NCBI GenBank assembly: GCA_021205485.1
Contig: JAJPXK010000046.1
Location: forward strand, 1-6,067
DNA length: 6,067 bases
Source: Clostridia bacterium
Lineage (GTDB): Bacteria; Bacillota; Clostridia; Christensenellales; Borkfalkiaceae
Direction: 5' to 3'
Shown: piece by piece, positions 4,381 to 6,067 of the stretch
Position numbering within the stretch: position 1 is the stretch's first letter
Layout: every line of letters starts with the position of its first letter
Position numbers and translations under genes: made by a program
Notes under the pieces: generated by a model
What the model saw: the letters and a program-made list of their open reading frames with translations, nothing else
Database searches by the model: none
Told to the model about the DNA's origin: nothing

Positions 4381-5364
4381 TTATTCTTCCTTGTTTTCGG
4401 GTTTTTCGGTGTTTTCGGGGGCGGGGGTCTCTTTGCCGGCACCGCTGTTGCCTAAATAGGTGCCGAGGTAAATTTCCTTTTTGCCGCGGGCGGGTCTTGA
4501 CTGCCTTGAGCGGTCGTTATTTCTGTCGCCGTAACGCTTGTCGCGGTTGTAGCCGCCGTCTTTGCGGTAGCCCCTGTTGCCGTTATACTCGCGGCCTTCG
4601 CGGTTTTCGCCGTCTTCCCTTTTATAGCCGCCTTCCCTGCGTTCGCCGTAGCGTTTGTCGCGGTTGAACTGCCTTCCGCCCTGAGCGGGACGGCGCGTAT
4701 TGTCGTAGGGGCGGCCCTTATAGGGCTTCCTTTCGTAAGGTTTTTCGTTATTAGGGATAATTACCACCCTTCTTAAAGGCTCCTTGCCTTCGGATACCGT
4801 TTTAACCTCGGCATTTTCGGCGAGGGCCGAATGAACTACCCTGCGTTCGTAGGGGCTCATAGGGTCCAAAGCGACGCGATGCGCCTTTTCTACGGCTTTC
4901 TGAGCCTTTGCTACAGCTATGGCTGTAAGTTTTTCTTCGCGGGCGGCGCGGTAATTTTCGCAGTCAACAACTACCCTGCGGTATTCGTCTCTGCCGATGT
5001 TTGCTACAGCCCCGGCTATGCACTGTATGGCGTCAAGAACTTCGCCCCTTCTGCCTATCACGGCCGATGTATTTGTGGTTTTAATTTCAATTTCAATTTT
5101 TTCGCCGTCAGAAACAATTTCGTTAAAAGCGGGTATTTTAAGAATTTTAAGAAGTCCGTCTATGAATGCCGATGCTCTTTCGCTGTCGGTAGCCTTTTTA
5201 ACTACCTTTACTTTAGCTTTTACCGAACCGAAAAGCTTCTTTTTTCCCTCTTCCACGACTGTAATTTCAGCCTCTTCCTGTGTGATGCCGAGGGTCTTCA
5301 ATCCTTCGGCTACGGCTTCTTCCACCGTTTTGCCGGTAAATTCGTTTTCCTGCAATTCTTCCAT
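4381..5364 (-). CDS. jag: RNA-binding protein KhpB/Jag (Jag-N, KH, R3H) with long charged tail
   Basis: This is a cytoplasmic RNA-binding protein. In other Gram-positives KhpB works with KhpA and is linked to cell elongation and division. Residues 5-53 are the Jag N-terminal domain (TGKTVEEAVAEGLKTLGI, then KKKLFGSVKAKVKV). Residues about 62-138 are a type II KH domain with the G-x-x-G loop GRRG at 104-107. Residues about 140-204 are the R3H domain, with the R-x3-H signature at R174 and H178 inside MSPYERRVVHSAL and the typical SEGKEPLRRVVIIP end. From 205 on, about 120 residues are low-complexity and rich in Arg, Gly, Tyr, Asn, Asp and Glu. RDKRYG occurs at 235-240 and 274-279, 39 residues apart, mirrored by near-identical 24-bp DNA at 4526-4549 and 4643-4666. 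The protein is 327 residues, whereas many homologues end near residue 205-260. The start ATG (5364) has AAGGAG at 5382-5377 with 12-nt spacing. It follows yidC by 26 bp, so the two are co-transcribed. Confidence 0.96.
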   Translation of the reverse strand: MEELQENEFTGKTVEEAVAEGLKTLGITQEEAEITVVEEGKKKLFGSVKAKVKVVKKATDSERASAFIDGLLKILKIPAFNEIVSDGEKIEIEIKTTNTSAVIGRRGEVLDAIQCIAGAVANIGRDEYRRVVVDCENYRAAREEKLTAIAVAKAQKAVEKAHRVALDPMSPYERRVVHSALAENAEVKTVSEGKEPLRRVVIIPNNEKPYERKPYKGRPYDNTRRPAQGGRQFNRDKRYGERREGGYKREDGENREGREYNGNRGYRKDGGYNRDKRYGDRNNDRSRQSRPARGKKEIYLGTYLGNSGAGKETPAPENTEKPENKEE

Positions 5365-5390
5365 AATTTAAATTTTCTCCTTAAATTTCG

Positions 5391-6067
5391 TCACTTCCGC
5401 TTAAGCTTCTTCTTTTCCTTCTTTTCGGCGGATTTGTGAAGATACTTGTCCAGCTCGTTTCTCTCTTCCAGCTTTTTGAACCTTTCGTTTATTACCTTGT
5501 TTACTATCAAAGTGGTGACTAAGCTGTATGTTGTGTTGGTAATCATATAGATAGAGAAGCCCGCGCTGTAGAAGAACGAGAATATACCATACATAACGGG
5601 CATAAGTATCATCATCCACTTGTTTGTCTTTGCCCCGCTGCCGTCTACCGTGCTTAATTCGTTCATACTCTTTTGAGTACGCATAGAAATAAACTGCGAT
5701 AAAAGCATCATGCCTATCGCGAGCACGATTAAAACAAAGTAACCGTTGTAGGTATCCTTTTCTTCTGTGAGGTTAGCGGTGACTTCGTTGTATGATTCCT
5801 CGTAGTTGTCGCTTATATTCGCCCTGGATAAGGTAGATTGGAACTTGCTGAACGTAGGAACTTCCTTATTCAGCATAGAGTCGGGGTACCAGATATTGCC
5901 TATCCATAAAAAGCCGTCTTTATTTGCTCTGTACTCTTCCGCCGCGGCTTTGCGGGCCTCTTCCCTTATATAGTCTTTAACAAAGTTTAATTTCGTATTA
6001 TCGGTAAGGCTGTTGAAATAACTTGCGGTAATTACTTCATCATCCTTATCGTGAGCTATCATATCAT
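5391..6067 (-). CDS. yidC: Membrane protein insertase YidC/Oxa1, C-terminal part (gene runs off the right edge)
   Basis: YidC inserts and folds membrane proteins, alone or with SecYEG. Only the C-terminal part is present. The frame is still open at the right edge (GAT precedes the first in-window ATG at 6062), so that ATG is internal and not the start. Counting from it, the family marker FLWIGNIWYPDS lies at 51-62. Membrane segments follow at about 107-126 (YFVLIVLAIGMMLLSQFI), 149-168 and 169-190 (FSIYMITNTTYSLVTTLIV). The final-helix region KWMMILMPVMYGIFSFFYSAGFSIYMI-type pattern is characteristic. The last 30 residues are a Lys-rich cytoplasmic tail, common in YidC and thought to help ribosome contact. 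The hydrophilic stretches before FLWI (about 1-50) and between it and the next helix (about 63-105) are longer than in typical YidC. jag follows 26 bp downstream, the usual order in the rnpA-yidC-jag cluster. Confidence 0.95.
   Translation of the reverse strand, partial: DMIAHDKDDEVITASYFNSLTDNTKLNFVKDYIREEARKAAAEEYRANKDGFLWIGNIWYPDSMLNKEVPTFSKFQSTLSRANISDNYEESYNEVTANLTEEKDTYNGYFVLIVLAIGMMLLSQFISMRTQKSMNELSTVDGSGAKTNKWMMILMPVMYGIFSFFYSAGFSIYMITNTTYSLVTTLIVNKVINERFKKLEERNELDKYLHKSAEKKEKKKLKRK

Noticed and set aside
4178..4459. 93-residue plus-strand open frame
   Set aside because: It is a translation of the two intergenic repeats (SFDFAQDD-type string, proline-rich stretch) and then overlaps the 3' end of jag antisense. 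No ribosome site and no protein-like composition.
4831..5439. 202-residue plus-strand open frame opposite jag
   Set aside because: Antisense shadow of the conserved KH/R3H coding sequence; Phe/Tyr/Cys-rich composition typical of a reversed frame.

Overview
The window looks like a chromosomal segment of an uncultured, probably gut-associated Clostridia (Bacillota). This is inferred from the strong GAGGAG/AAGGAG ribosome-binding sites, a yidC-jag gene pair, a QueT-type queuosine-precursor transporter behind a preQ1-I riboswitch, a GTP-dependent PEP carboxykinase, and GC-rich palindromic intergenic repeats of a type I recall from gut Firmicutes assemblies. The taxonomic call is from gene content only. 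No phage, CRISPR, transposase, tRNA or rRNA was seen.

Layout. Positions 1-47 are AT-rich with a short direct repeat. A minus-strand gene of unknown function (48-992, GTG start) is divergent from pckG (1225-3045, plus strand). The intergenic space between them has a good sigma-A promoter for pckG and two near-identical GCAAA-N2-TTTGC palindromes. One lies on the upstream-gene side and one sits exactly between the pckG -35 and -10 boxes. pckG ends in an intrinsic terminator, followed by about 270 bp of gene-free, hairpin-rich repeat DNA. Then come queT (3366-3983, minus) with its own terminator, and a leader holding a preQ1-I aptamer, an antiterminator pairing and a terminator. Positions 4141-4380 hold two further repeat elements. 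jag/khpB (4381-5364) and the 3' part of yidC (5391 to the right edge) are a tight co-directional minus-strand pair.

How the genes work together. YidC inserts membrane proteins, and KhpB/Jag is the RNA-binding KH-R3H protein usually encoded beside it in the rnpA-yidC-jag cluster near the replication origin. The mnmE/mnmG genes that often follow jag are not next to it here. QueT is a membrane S-component that takes up queuine/preQ1-type precursors for tRNA wobble modification, and the riboswitch would shut it off when preQ1 is plentiful. PckG interconverts oxaloacetate and PEP at the PEP/pyruvate/oxaloacetate node.

I do not see a new multi-gene system. The most informative signals are the complete preQ1 attenuator ahead of queT, the paired operator-like palindromes around pckG, the low-complexity RG/Y-rich tail of KhpB, and a large hydrophilic insertion in YidC.
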